Of a DNA stretch of 64,000 nt, positions 1-8,221 are shown piece after piece. The position numbers and the translations under genes are program-made. The notes beneath the pieces are model-generated. The model saw nothing but the letters and a program-made list of their open reading frames with translations, did no database searches and had not been told where the DNA came from. Location: positions 1-64,000 of the forward strand of contig JAVEDE010000073.1 of NCBI GenBank assembly GCA_030841105.1. The letters run 5' to 3'. Within the stretch, counting starts at the first letter, position 1; each line of letters begins with the position of its first letter. The DNA comes from Pyrinomonadaceae bacterium (GTDB lineage: Bacteria > Acidobacteriota > Blastocatellia > Pyrinomonadales > Pyrinomonadaceae).

Positions 1-241
1 ACTATCGCCGGATTGAACTGCCAGTTGTCCCTTGCGGCGCGTGTCAGTGTGCCGCCCGGTTGCGCGCTGTTTGCCGGTCAACATAACTTTTAGCTTGCGT
101 TCGCGCGCTTGATTTGCGACTATGGAATTGGTGCAGGCGGTGACTAATTGATCCGCTTGTCGCATCCCGAAAAATCCCGCCACCCGTAAGTCGGCTCTCT
201 CCGGCAAACTTCCTTTCAGTCTCAATGGAGCATTCAAGGGC

Positions 242-1429
242 ATGAGTTTCTTCGATCTGCCTCCGGTCATCGAGCGCATGTTGCTCGTCTCGGACAAAAT
301 CAGCGACCTCAACTTCTCGGTCGGCCAGCAGCCGCAGGTGGAGATCAACGGCAAGCTCACCTCCGTCCAGCCGCTCGGCCTGCAAAAACTCTCGCCCTAC
401 CAGACCGAGATCATCGCGATGTCTTTGATGGAGGGCAACCCCGACGCCGCTCTCCGTCTCGCGCAGACAGGCTCTGTAGACCTCAGTTATTCGCTCCCGG
501 CCAAGATTCGTTTCCGCGTCAATATCTTCCAGCAGCGCGGCTCTTACTCCATCGTGATGCGCGTCATCCCGACCGAGATCCCCACGCTCGCCTCGCTCGA
601 TCTGCCCGCGCAACTCTCCGAGATCAGCAACCTGCGCAATGGCATCGTGCTCGTCACCGGCCCGACCGGCGCGGGCAAAACCTCCACCCTCGCCGCACTC
701 ATAGACCAGATCAACGAGCAGCACCACTATCACATCGTCACCATCGAAGACCCCATCGAATACCTACACCAGCACCGCCGCTCGACCATCAACCAGCGCG
801 AGATCGGGACGGACACGAAGGATTTCCCATCAGCCCTACGCGCCGCGCTGCGCCAAGCGCCGAAGGTGATCCTCATCGGCGAAATGCGCGACTACGAGAC
901 CACAGAGATCGCGCTCGAAGCGGCCGAGACGGGTCACCTCGTCCTCTCCACTTTGCACACGATTGACGCCTCGAAAACCGTTGACCGCATCATCGGCCTC
1001 TACCCGAAGAACGAGGAGCAGGTGATTCGCACGCGTCTCGCGCAGACCTTCCGCTTCATCCTCTCGCAGCGTCTCATCCCGCGCGCCGACGGCAAGGGGC
1101 GCGTCGCGGCGGTCGAGATCATGAAGTCCACGCCGCGCACGCGCGAGTATTTGCAGAACGGCGAATCGGAAGGCAAGACCTTGCTCGACGCCATGCGCGA
1201 CGGCAAGTTCGACGGCATGCAACACTTCGACGGCGTGATCAAAGAGATGATCGAGCGCAAGACCGTCGCGCTCGAAGACGGCCTCGCCTTCGCTACCAAT
1301 CAAAACAACCTGCTGCTCGAACTCAAAGGCGTCAGCGGCAAAGACGACTTCATGCACGGCGACGAGAGCCTCCCCGCTCCCGCCCGCGCACCCCAACGCA
1401 CCTCGCCAGTAGTGTTCGACCTAACTTAG
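242..1429 (+). CDS. pilT: PilT/PilU-type twitching motility ATPase
   Basis: Hexameric secretion-type ATPase that would power retraction of type IV pili at the inner membrane. The 395 aa match PilT length. Visible motifs: Walker A GPTGAGKTS beginning at Gly140, an Asp box (VTIEDPIEY), the PilT-specific Walker B GEMRD at 213-217, and a His box in TGHLVLSTLHT. The N-terminal region (about 1-110) is the PAS-like domain of the family. The C-terminus (GKTLLDAMRDG, then FDGVIKEMIE) extends past the core as in PilU-like members, so PilT versus PilU is open. The next gene, a zinc-ribbon/pseudo-receiver protein, lies across a heptamer repeat element. No pilus structural gene is in view. The ATG at 242 fits the N-terminal alignment. 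Family assignment is firm; the retraction role is family knowledge. Confidence 0.9.
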   Translation: MSFFDLPPVIERMLLVSDKISDLNFSVGQQPQVEINGKLTSVQPLGLQKLSPYQTEIIAMSLMEGNPDAALRLAQTGSVDLSYSLPAKIRFRVNIFQQRGSYSIVMRVIPTEIPTLASLDLPAQLSEISNLRNGIVLVTGPTGAGKTSTLAALIDQINEQHHYHIVTIEDPIEYLHQHRRSTINQREIGTDTKDFPSALRAALRQAPKVILIGEMRDYETTEIALEAAETGHLVLSTLHTIDASKTVDRIIGLYPKNEEQVIRTRLAQTFRFILSQRLIPRADGKGRVAAVEIMKSTPRTREYLQNGESEGKTLLDAMRDGKFDGMQHFDGVIKEMIERKTVALEDGLAFATNQNNLLLELKGVSGKDDFMHGDESLPAPARAPQRTSPVVFDLT

Positions 1430-1433
1430 AAAG

Positions 1434-1505
1434 CAGTGACGAGTGACAAGATAAAACAAAAAACTTGTCTCTAACTCGTCACCCGTCACCCGTCACTCGT
1501 CACTT
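1434..1505. repeat. Heptamer inverted-repeat element 1 (GTGACAA family)
   Basis: Left arm of GTGACGA/GTGACAA heptamers, a short A-rich loop (ataaaacaaaaa), then a right arm of complementary TCGTCAC/CCGTCAC heptamers. It fills the gap between the pilT stop (1427-1429) and the next ATG (1511), ending 5 nt before it. No Shine-Dalgarno is visible between the arm and the ATG. Confidence 0.9.
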
Positions 1506-1510
1506 GAATT

Positions 1511-2299
1511 ATGGTTATCATCTGCCAGCAATGCACCGCGCGGCTTCAACTGGACGACACGAAAGTCCCTGCGCGCTCGTTCACGGTTCGCTGCCCGAAG
1601 TGCCAGCACATGATCAACGCGCAGCCGCCCGCCGCGGCGACGGGTGAGCAGCAGGGCGCGGTCAGCCTCGGCGGCAGCGCGTCGGCGGGACACTCGCGCT
1701 TCGAGCGGCCGCGCCCCGCCCCTGCTTATAAGCCCGACGAAGAGGCCGCCGATGCGTCGCCGGACGTGACGGCCTCCGGTCATGACGAGGCGGCGCAGTT
1801 GCTCGCGTCGCTCTTTCAGCGCGCGATGGGGAAGGCCGCCGAGACGTCGAAGTCCGCCGAGCGGCGCGGCTTCGGCCACCGGCGCGCGCTCATCTGCGCG
1901 GGCGAGGAACACCGTTTCGCGGTGGCGCGCGCGCTCGTCGAAAACGGCTACGAGGCTTACGTGGCCGAAGATACGACGCAGGCCATCGAACGCATGCGCG
2001 AGGATCACATGGACGTTGTTCTGCTCGACCCGCAGTTCGACCCGCAGGAGCAGGGCGCGGCCTTCATCAAGCGCGAAGTCTCCGCGCTTAGACCCGCCGC
2101 GCGCCGCCGTCTCTTCTTCGTCCACCTCCAACCCGACGCGCGCAGCGGCGACGGCCACGCCGCCTTCGTCAATCACGCGAACCTCACGATCAACCCCACG
2201 GAGATCGAAGAGATGCCCTACGTCTTGGAGCGCGCCATCCGCAACTTCAACGAACTCTACCGCGACTTCAACCGCGCGTTGCAGGTCGCCGAATTTTAA
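1511..2299 (+). CDS. Zinc-ribbon plus pseudo-receiver domain protein
   Basis: Residues 1-35 form an MJ0042-type zinc ribbon with Cys5, Cys8, Cys28 and Cys31 (CX2C-X19-CX2C). A low-complexity Ala/Pro/Ser linker follows to about residue 110. Residues about 125-240 look like a CheY-like receiver fold (RALICAGEEHRFAVARALVEN, then VVLLDPQFD with Asp173 at the strand-3 position). The acidic DD pair expected after strand 1 is replaced by AGEE, so phosphorylation is doubtful. Such proteins often accompany gliding or twitching regulators, and this one follows a PilT-like ATPase, so a motility or polarity role is plausible but inferred. The start is ATG 1511, next to the repeat element. Confidence 0.75.
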   Translation: MVIICQQCTARLQLDDTKVPARSFTVRCPKCQHMINAQPPAAATGEQQGAVSLGGSASAGHSRFERPRPAPAYKPDEEAADASPDVTASGHDEAAQLLASLFQRAMGKAAETSKSAERRGFGHRRALICAGEEHRFAVARALVENGYEAYVAEDTTQAIERMREDHMDVVLLDPQFDPQEQGAAFIKREVSALRPAARRRLFFVHLQPDARSGDGHAAFVNHANLTINPTEIEEMPYVLERAIRNFNELYRDFNRALQVAEF

Positions 2300-2445
2300 A
2301 GCCCGGCGGCGCGCACACGCATCGCCTCAAAATCCCTCCGGTTAGTTTCCGAAAACACACACTAGTTGATCTTCCGGGCGCTCATCGGTTCGGTGTCAGC
2401 CTATAAGTTGTTCAAAAGCCCGTCTCAAGCCTGAGCCGGTTTGCA

Positions 2446-2470
2446 CGCGGCGACGCAATCTAAAGCCGCG
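2446..2470 (+). other. Small hairpin in the leader of the CDF gene
   Basis: Inverted repeat CGCGGC (2446-2451) / GCCGCG (2465-2470), just upstream of a stronger hairpin. Together they could form part of a structured leader. No known riboswitch consensus was recognised. Confidence 0.35.
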
Positions 2471-2490
2471 GCCTGATGTTGTTGACCATT

Positions 2491-2532
2491 GCCGGATGCG
2501 CTTGTAATCTTACAGGCGCATCCGGCTCTATT
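2491..2532 (+). terminator. Terminator-like hairpin in the 5' leader of the CDF exporter
   Basis: Perfect 11-bp stem: gccggatgcgc (2491-2501) and gcgcatccggc (2516-2526), 14-nt loop, followed by a T run (2530-2535). It has the form of an intrinsic terminator. It sits only about 30 nt before the CDF start and about 190 nt after the previous stop, so it could either end the upstream transcript or act as an attenuator controlling metal-export gene expression. Confidence 0.7.
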
Positions 2533-2559
2533 TTTTGTCACACGGACGCCACGACAGAG

Positions 2560-3552
2560 ATGAACGCGATTCCGGCACAGCATCAACACGATCACGCACG
2601 GCACGACGGCGCACACAGCGGCGGGCATCACCCGCACCTCTCGTCGCGCGCCGAGCGCAGCCGTCGTCGTCTGTTGATCGTGCTCGCGCTGACCGCGCTC
2701 TACATGTTGGCCGAAGCCTTCGGCGGGTGGTTCACCGGCTCGCTCGCGCTGCTCGCCGACGCCGGGCACATGCTGACGGACGTGGCCGCGCTCGCGCTCG
2801 CGCTGATGGCCGTCTGGTTCGGGGCGCGACCCGCCACGCCGAGTAAAACTTTCGGCTATCACCGTCTGGAAATTCTCGCCGCGCTCGTCAACGGCGTCGC
2901 GCTCGTCGTGATGGCACTCCTGATCTTCTATCAAGCCTACGAACGCTGGCACGACCCGCGCCCGGTCGAGAGCAACCTGATGATCGTCGTCGCCGCGGGC
3001 GGCCTCTTCGTCAACCTCGCCTGCGCGTGGTTGCTCCACGGCGACCACCACGACGATTTGAACGTCCACGGCGCGTGGCTGCACATCATGGGCGACGCGC
3101 TCGGCTCGGTCGGCGCAATCGTCGCGGGCGTGTTGATGTCGGCCTACGGGTGGTATCGCGCGGACGCGCTGTTCAGCGCGGCGATCGCGCTGCTCATCAT
3201 CTGGAGTTCGTGGCATCTCATCAGGGAGTCAACGAACGTGCTCCTGGAGGGCACGCCCGCGCACATCAACCTCGCGTCGGTCGAAGAAGCGATCCGCACG
3301 ACCGCGGGCGTCGAGGGCGTCCACGATCTGCATGTCTGGACGATCACGTCGGGGCGCGAAGCCTTGAGCGCGCACGTCGTCCACGCGCACACGGTCGTGC
3401 AGCCCGAACTGCTCAAGGAGTTGCGCGTCAAACTCCACGACCGCTTCGGCGTTGACCACCTGACGCTGCAAATGGAGACCGAAGATTTCGAGGACGAAAC
3501 CTTCCACTTCTGCCACGCGGGCACGGCCTGTTTCAGTTCGGGGAATGAATAG
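2560..3552 (+). CDS. czcD: CDF-family zinc (cation) efflux transporter
   Basis: Proton-coupled exporter of Zn(II) and related divalent cations across the inner membrane. The protein has a His-rich N-terminus (several H residues before residue 25), six predicted membrane segments, and the two HxxxD metal sites typical of zinc-transporting CDFs: HMLTD in TM2 and HIMGD in TM5. A cytoplasmic ferredoxin-like C-terminal domain follows (about 240-330). I chose ATG 2560 (330 aa) over upstream in-frame starts because those would run through the terminator-like hairpin at 2491-2532. That hairpin makes metal-responsive attenuation possible. The gene is monocistronic or followed by the small gene at 3650. 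Confidence 0.88.
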   Translation: MNAIPAQHQHDHARHDGAHSGGHHPHLSSRAERSRRRLLIVLALTALYMLAEAFGGWFTGSLALLADAGHMLTDVAALALALMAVWFGARPATPSKTFGYHRLEILAALVNGVALVVMALLIFYQAYERWHDPRPVESNLMIVVAAGGLFVNLACAWLLHGDHHDDLNVHGAWLHIMGDALGSVGAIVAGVLMSAYGWYRADALFSAAIALLIIWSSWHLIRESTNVLLEGTPAHINLASVEEAIRTTAGVEGVHDLHVWTITSGREALSAHVVHAHTVVQPELLKELRVKLHDRFGVDHLTLQMETEDFEDETFHFCHAGTACFSSGNE

Positions 3553-3553
3553 G

Positions 3554-3635
3554 AAGTTTCAAGTTTCAGGTTTCAAGTTTCAGGACTGAGGTTCTTCGCT
3601 CTTTAACTTGCAACCTGAAACCTGAAACTTGAAAC
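3554..3635. repeat. Heptamer inverted-repeat element 2 (AGTTTCA family)
   Basis: Left arm AAGTTTC/AGGTTTC heptamers, loop around ggttcttcgctctttaac, right arm of complementary CCTGAAA/CTTGAAA heptamers. It begins 2 nt after the CDF stop and ends 14 nt before the next ATG (3650). The word differs from element 1 but the period and dyad layout are the same. Confidence 0.9.
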
Positions 3636-3649
3636 CCGCACCCTCTGTT

Positions 3650-3892
3650 ATGGAAATCAATCTTCTGCTCACACTCGACCTGCGGGAGCAGGCCGCGCTA
3701 CAGGCGGCGCTCGTCACGCACGGCGCGCCGGATCATCTGGTGACGCTCGCCCTGACGGGCGCGTGCCGCATCCCGACGCTCGACGACGCGCGCCGCCTGC
3801 GCCGCTGGCTCGTCGAAGCGCGCTCGGCGGGCGGCGCGGATTTCGCCTCGCTCGACGTGATCGAGAGCGCGCTCGTGCGCTTCGGAATCTGA
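3650..3892 (+). CDS. Small hypothetical protein (80 aa)
   Basis: I do not recognise this protein. It begins MEINLLLTLDLREQ and has a mixed helical, Leu/Ala/Arg-rich composition, with no signal peptide, membrane segment or Cys cluster. The ATG at 3650 follows repeat element 2; an upstream in-frame TTG (3629) lies inside the repeat and is not credible. Reading-frame GC pattern matches the neighbouring genes, which supports coding. It is flanked on both sides by heptamer elements, between the CDF exporter and larA. Function unknown. Confidence 0.6.
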   Translation: MEINLLLTLDLREQAALQAALVTHGAPDHLVTLALTGACRIPTLDDARRLRRWLVEARSAGGADFASLDVIESALVRFGI

Positions 3893-3904
3893 CAGACCGG
3901 AGAT

Positions 3905-4010
3905 GGGGAAAAGGGTAAGGGGGAAAGGGGAAAGGTAAAGACGGAATTAGGAGAGGGAGGCGGGCGATCTTCTCTTCCACCTTCCCCCTTTTCCCTTTAA
4001 CCCTTCCCCT
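3905..4010. repeat. Heptamer inverted-repeat element 3 (GGGGAAA family)
   Basis: Left arm GGGGAAA/GGGTAAG/GGGGAAA words, central spacer, right arm CTTCCCC/TTTTCCC/TTTAACC. It occupies the gap between the small gene stop (3892) and larA, ending about 8 nt before its ATG (4019). Confidence 0.88.
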
Positions 4011-4018
4011 CGAATTTT

Positions 4019-5284
4019 ATGCCAACGGTTGAACTAGCTTACGGGCGCGGGAAGATTTCCTTCGCCGACGAGGACGGACGCTTACAGCTTCTCGCGCCGG
4101 AGGAAGAGACGACCGCGCGGCCTTTGTCCGACGCGGAGTTGGGCGCGTTGATTGACGACCCGTTCGACTCGCAGCCGCTCGAAGAGATCATCTCGCCGAA
4201 CGAGAGCGTGCTCATCGTCGTCTCTGATGCGACGCGCGCGACCGCCAGCGGGCAAGTCGTCAACCTGCTCATCCGGCGTCTCGTCCAACTCGGCGTCGCG
4301 CCGCACGATCTGCGCATCATCTTCGCCACCGGCATCCACCGCCCCGTCACGCCTGAGGAGAAGCGCGAACTGCTCACGCCCTTCGTCCTCCAACGTATCC
4401 GCACGCTCGACCACGACGCCGAAGATGCGGCGCAGCTCGTCGAACTCGGCACGACCGAACACGGCACGCCCATCGAACTCAACCGCGCGCTCACGGAACA
4501 CGACCACGTGATCCTCACCGGCGCGATCAACTTTCATTACTTCGCGGGCTTCACGGGCGGACGCAAAAGCATCTGCCCCGGTCTCGCCTCGGCGCGCACG
4601 GTGGCCGCGACGCACCTGCGTGCTTTCGATTTCGAGACGGGCGGGCGTCGCGCGGGCGTCGGCGCGGGCAGGCTCGACGGCAACGCCGTGCATGAAGAAT
4701 GCGAACGCATCGCGGCCGAAGTCGCGCCGTCGTTTCTCATCAACACGTGGACGAACGAGCGCGGCGAGGCCGTGCGTCTCTACGCGGGCGACTGGCGCAA
4801 CGCGCACCGTCTCGCCTGCGCCGAGTATACGGACGCGCACACCGTCCGGATCGCGGAGAAGCGTGCTCTCGTCGTCGCGTCGTGCGGCGGCTGGCCGCAC
4901 GACATCAACTTGATTCAGGCGCACAAGACGCTCGACATGGCCGGGCACGCCTGCACCGAAGGCGGCACGATTGTGCTCGTCGCCGAGTGTGCCGACGGCA
5001 CAGGTCGCAGCGATTTCCTCGATTGGTTCGACGCTACGGACTCGCACGCGCTCGCCGCGCGTCTACGCGAGTCTTACGCCGTCAACGGCCAGACCGCTTG
5101 GGCGTTGTTGACTAAAGCCGAACGCTTCGACGTGCGGCTCGTCTCCAAACTCGACGACGCCGACGTGCGCCGCATGCGCATGACCCCGGCGCGCACCATC
5201 GCCGACGCGCTCGCCGGAATCGGCTGCGACGCTCACGGCTACTTGATGCCACACGGCGCGCGCTTCATGCCCGTCATCGCTTGA
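4019..5284 (+). CDS. larA: LarA-family nickel-pincer lactate racemase
   Basis: LarA interconverts L- and D-lactate using a nickel-pincer nucleotide cofactor. The 421 aa match the family length. All four cofactor or catalytic residues are present, offset by one from the L. plantarum numbering: His107 (GIHRPVT), His173 (NFHYFAGF), Lys183 (GGRKSICPG, the cofactor-tethering lysine) and His199 (ATHLRAFD). The family also includes racemases for other 2-hydroxy acids, so the substrate is not certain. The cofactor-making genes larB, larC and larE are not in the window. A GlcD-like 2-hydroxyacid oxidase is encoded 5 kb downstream and could act on the product. The last codons run into a 26-bp tandem repeat. 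Confidence 0.88.
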   Translation: MPTVELAYGRGKISFADEDGRLQLLAPEEETTARPLSDAELGALIDDPFDSQPLEEIISPNESVLIVVSDATRATASGQVVNLLIRRLVQLGVAPHDLRIIFATGIHRPVTPEEKRELLTPFVLQRIRTLDHDAEDAAQLVELGTTEHGTPIELNRALTEHDHVILTGAINFHYFAGFTGGRKSICPGLASARTVAATHLRAFDFETGGRRAGVGAGRLDGNAVHEECERIAAEVAPSFLINTWTNERGEAVRLYAGDWRNAHRLACAEYTDAHTVRIAEKRALVVASCGGWPHDINLIQAHKTLDMAGHACTEGGTIVLVAECADGTGRSDFLDWFDATDSHALAARLRESYAVNGQTAWALLTKAERFDVRLVSKLDDADVRRMRMTPARTIADALAGIGCDAHGYLMPHGARFMPVIA

Positions 5285-5378
5285 ACAAAAAAGACTCGCC
5301 GTCGCCTGAACTGAAACAGCGTCGCCGTCGCTTGAACAAAAAAAGAGTCGTTGTCGCTTAAACCGAAATGAGTTGAAG
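5275..5378. repeat. Imperfect 26-bp tandem repeat, four units, overlapping the larA stop
   Basis: Units at 5275-5300, 5301-5326, 5327-5352 and 5353-5378 share a core gtcgcttgaacaaaaaaag. The first unit contains the last two larA codons and its TGA stop. The period (26) is distinct from the 7-bp family. Confidence 0.8.
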
Positions 5379-5387
5379 ACAAAAGAG

Positions 5388-5419
5388 AAGGGCATCGAGA
5401 GTCGCCTCCCGATGCCCTT
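5388..5419. terminator. Bidirectional terminator hairpin between larA and the WGxxGxxG gene
   Basis: Stem aagggcatcg (5388-5397) / cgatgccctt (5410-5419) with a 12-nt loop, in a convergent gap. On the minus strand it is followed by a T-rich tract, so it best fits termination of the minus-strand gene. Confidence 0.65.
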
Positions 5420-5459
5420 CGCATTGTGACCTGCGAGTTAGCCTCGCCGTCAAATTCGA

Positions 5460-5747
5460 CTATCTGCGGTCGCCCGTGTCGCGCACGTCGCGCGTCTCGC
5501 GGACGTGGACTTCCTGCTTCTTGCGCGGCATCAGGCCGAGCAGCCCTGCGAGACCGAGCAGGCCGAGCCAACCCCAGTCCTTGTCGTCGTCGCGGTCGGT
5601 TCTAACGACGCGGCGGTCGTCGTCGCGATTGTCCGCCACGCGGTTGTCGTTGTTCTGTGCGGTTGCCACACCAGCGCCCGCGAGCAGGGTCAGGCTGAGC
5701 AGGCCGCCCCTCAAGACTTTGGAAAACCTTCCCTCGTTCATCATCAA
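5460..5747 (-). CDS. WGxxGxxG-motif secreted/membrane small protein
   Basis: 95-aa protein with an N-terminal signal peptide (hydrophobic LLSLTLLAGAGVATAQ) and an Asp/Arg/Asn-rich middle. Near the C-terminus is WGWLGLLGLAGLLGLMP followed by a basic stretch. This matches the WGxxGxxG-CTERM small proteins, whose glycine-spaced hydrophobic segment plus basic tail resembles a sorting signal. A strong Shine-Dalgarno (AAGGAGG) sits 8 nt before the first of three consecutive ATG codons. It lies downstream of the YsnF/AvaK stress cluster on the same strand and may be co-expressed. Molecular function unknown. Confidence 0.75.
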   Translation of the reverse strand: MMMNEGRFSKVLRGGLLSLTLLAGAGVATAQNNDNRVADNRDDDRRVVRTDRDDDKDWGWLGLLGLAGLLGLMPRKKQEVHVRETRDVRDTGDRR

Positions 5748-5843
5748 ACTATCCTCCTTGTGATTTGCAAAGCGGCCTGAGCCGCGAAGTTCTAACTAAC
5801 TATCTTCGTCTCGCGCTAAAGGCCGAACAGACTCCGGCTCGCG

Positions 5844-6962
5844 TTAAAGGTCGAGCAGATCGTCGCCCTTCGCCGACGCGCTCGCGCCGCGCGCCTTGTT
5901 ACTCGTGTTGTCTATCTGTTCGACGTTCACGTCCGTGCGGCGCAGCGTCTCGTGGACGGTCTCGGTGCGTTGTTCGACGTCCTTGTTGACGACAACCTCT
6001 TCCACGACGCGCGCCTTCTTGTTCACGACCAACTCCTCGTAAGCCTCCCTGATCTCGACGAGCGATTCCTTGAAAGCCTCCGACTCCGTGCCGTGGAACG
6101 TGTAGTCAACCGGGCGACGCTCGACGTTGACGTGCTCCTCGCGCAGTTCGACGTTCTCCTCGACGGGCTTCTCCGTGATATGCGTCTCGACGCGCACGCC
6201 GCCGCGCTCCACCTCGCGCTTGCCGACCTGCAACTGTTCTTCGACGACGGGGACGGACACTTGATTCTGCGGCGACGCTGCCGTCCTAGCGGCGGCGCGC
6301 GGCGCGTCCGCGAGACGATGTTCCGCCGTCACTTCCGTCGCGGCGGTGTTCGCACGGCCGTCGCCCGCGAAGGCGTTGTAAGCGGTCTCGGTGGCGTTCG
6401 CGTCAAAGCCGCTCCAACCCTCGTCGCGCCACTGCGCGGCGCGCTTGTCAATCTCGACCGCGCCGTGTCGCTTCATGATCGCCACCGCGCCGTCCGCCTG
6501 ATTGTCCGCCGCCTCGACGCTGATCAGCGTGCCGCCGCGGCGCACGCCTTCGGCATAATAGTTGGCGTCGTCTTCGGGCACGCCGAGTCGCGTCAGGCCG
6601 CTGATCAGACCGCCCGCGGTCGCGCCTATCCCTGCGCCCGCGATGATGGCGGCGAGCGGCCCGGCCGCCAGCACCGGCCCGACGCCCGGAATCGCGAACG
6701 CCGTCAAACTCAAGAGCAGACCGGCGAGTCCGCCGATGGCCGCGCCCGTGCCCGCGCCCTTCGCCATGTCCTTGATCTGTTCCTCGCCGTCCTCTTCGAC
6801 GTAGGCGACCACCTCGCCCTCACGCGTCGGCTTGTCCTGCCCCTCGATCTTCTTCGACATGACGCTGATGTCGTTGCGCCGGAAACCCGCGCCCAGCAGT
6901 TCCTGCACCACGCTCTGCGCCTCGGCGCGATTATCAAACAACCCGATCACAGTTTTCGCCAT
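5844..6962 (-). CDS. YsnF/AvaK-type stress protein (17M-like plus DUF2382)
   Basis: 372-aa protein. Residues 1-40 (MAKTVIGLFDNRAEAQSVV) begin a general-stress-protein-17M-like domain. A long glycine-zipper hydrophobic segment follows (about 75-135), then a linker and a C-terminal DUF2382 (YsnF/AvaK) domain from about 235, with alternating Glu/Arg/Val (VVEEQLQVGKREVERGGV). These families are linked to stress and photosynthetic-akinete proteins; no enzyme activity is known. A paralogue of the same architecture is encoded at 8222-9157. Shine-Dalgarno GAAGGGGGA precedes the ATG. It is part of a minus-strand cluster of five genes. Confidence 0.85.
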   Translation of the reverse strand: MAKTVIGLFDNRAEAQSVVQELLGAGFRRNDISVMSKKIEGQDKPTREGEVVAYVEEDGEEQIKDMAKGAGTGAAIGGLAGLLLSLTAFAIPGVGPVLAAGPLAAIIAGAGIGATAGGLISGLTRLGVPEDDANYYAEGVRRGGTLISVEAADNQADGAVAIMKRHGAVEIDKRAAQWRDEGWSGFDANATETAYNAFAGDGRANTAATEVTAEHRLADAPRAAARTAASPQNQVSVPVVEEQLQVGKREVERGGVRVETHITEKPVEENVELREEHVNVERRPVDYTFHGTESEAFKESLVEIREAYEELVVNKKARVVEEVVVNKDVEQRTETVHETLRRTDVNVEQIDNTSNKARGASASAKGDDLLDL

Positions 6963-7101
6963 TTCGTTAATCCCCCTTCAATTGCTACCCGGCACAACGC
7001 CGACGCGCGTGCCCGTCAAATTCAAACGCCGCCTTACCTTCAACGCTCAATCAAACGAAACTCAACCCGACCCGTCTCGACCCACGCCGACGACGAACTG
7101 C

Positions 7102-7845
7102 CTACTCGCCCCGCGGCTCGCCGACGCGCCCGCGCGTCAACTGCGTCTCATCAATATCTTCGTCGGCGACGCGCTCGACCACGGCCTCTTCGCTCCGCAG
7201 CGTCACGCGCTGCGGCTTGTAAGTTTCGATCTCGCCCTTCGTGATGTGCAGTTCCTCTTTCAGCATCAGACGCTTCTCGACCACGACTACCTCTTCGAGC
7301 AGCGAGATGATCATCGTGTTGCCGACGTGGCGCACGGGCACGGGCGCGTCCACGACGCGGTTAATGGGCACGCGCTTGACCTGCACCTCCTCGCGCATCA
7401 AAGGCTCGTCCACCACCTCTTCGCGTTCGTGGACGACCTTGCGGACGCGCACGCCGCCCGTCTGCACCTTGCGCTTCTGCACGTCGAGCGTCTCGGCGAT
7501 GACCGGCATCACGATGCGTTCCGCTTCGCGCGTCCGGTCGGACGTGACGAGCGTTTCGTCGCCCATCGCGGCATCGCCGCCGACCGCGCGCCGCGCGTCA
7601 TGCGTTTGTGTGACTTCGGAGAGACTGTAGGGGAGCGTGAAACTGCCGTCGTCCTGCAAGACGAGTGCGTCCACTGGGACGAAGGCTTGCCGCCCGTTGT
7701 CGAGATGGACGAGCACCTCAGGGCGGCCGCCCTCGCGCGTCTGCGGCGCGGCGGTGTCAATGCGCCCGCGCAGACCGTCGCGGTCGGTGACGGTCGCGCT
7801 CTTCTGTCTTTCCGCTGCTGCTCCTGTGGCTCTCGTTTCGCTCAT
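7102..7845 (-). CDS. DUF2382 (YsnF/AvaK) stress protein with PRC-barrel-like N-terminus
   Basis: 247 aa. The N-terminal part (about 15-80: a GLRGRID segment, then VLVHLDNGRQAFVPVDALV) resembles a PRC-barrel-like beta domain. The C-terminal part (about 105-245) is DUF2382, with the typical IPVIAET/KVQTGGVRVRK strand pattern. It lacks the 17M-like and glycine-zipper parts of its two neighbours. Start ATG 7845 has an AAAGGA ribosome site. Role inferred only from family and cluster: envelope or general stress response. Confidence 0.8.
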   Translation of the reverse strand: MSETRATGAAAERQKSATVTDRDGLRGRIDTAAPQTREGGRPEVLVHLDNGRQAFVPVDALVLQDDGSFTLPYSLSEVTQTHDARRAVGGDAAMGDETLVTSDRTREAERIVMPVIAETLDVQKRKVQTGGVRVRKVVHEREEVVDEPLMREEVQVKRVPINRVVDAPVPVRHVGNTMIISLLEEVVVVEKRLMLKEELHITKGEIETYKPQRVTLRSEEAVVERVADEDIDETQLTRGRVGEPRGE

Positions 7846-7888
7846 CTTAAAAATTCCTTTCTCTCAAGTTCAACTTGACTCAGTTCAC

Positions 7889-8131
7889 TCAAAACAGAAA
7901 TCGCGCGGTGGCGACGATGGAGACGAGCGCGGCCAGAATCAAAATGACCACGAGCGGGAGCGATAATTTCGCGCGCCGCGCCGGGCGTTCATAAACGCCG
8001 ACCGTCCGGCGCGTCGTCTTCTCTACCGCCTGCCGCCCGGTCTGCTCAAATTTGTCCCGCCACGCAGCGCGTCCGGCCGCGTCGCCCGTCGTTGATGCGG
8101 ATGTCGTCGCCGGAAGTTTATCGTTGCTCAT
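7889..8131 (-). CDS. Small single-pass membrane protein in the stress cluster
   Basis: 80-aa protein: polar N-terminus (MSNDKLPATTSAS), a basic amphipathic region, and a C-terminal hydrophobic anchor (LSLPLVVILILAALVSIVAT) ending RFLF. I chose ATG 8131 because AAAGGCGG precedes it; an upstream in-frame start would add 19 residues over the ribosome site. No family recognised. Its position between two YsnF/AvaK genes suggests a membrane partner for them, which is inference. Confidence 0.65.
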   Translation of the reverse strand: MSNDKLPATTSASTTGDAAGRAAWRDKFEQTGRQAVEKTTRRTVGVYERPARRAKLSLPLVVILILAALVSIVATARFLF

Positions 8132-8221
8132 CGAGCCGCCTTTGTTCGCCCGCTCCGTGTCTGAAATGTGCGCGCGCCGGAAATTCAAACGACTTCCGGC
8201 GCGCGCTTGAGCGTCGCGTTC

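Noticed and set aside
2446..2559. Known NiCo (czcD) riboswitch before the CDF gene
   Set aside because: The leader has hairpins but not the conserved junction sequences of that riboswitch, so I list only an attenuator-like hairpin.
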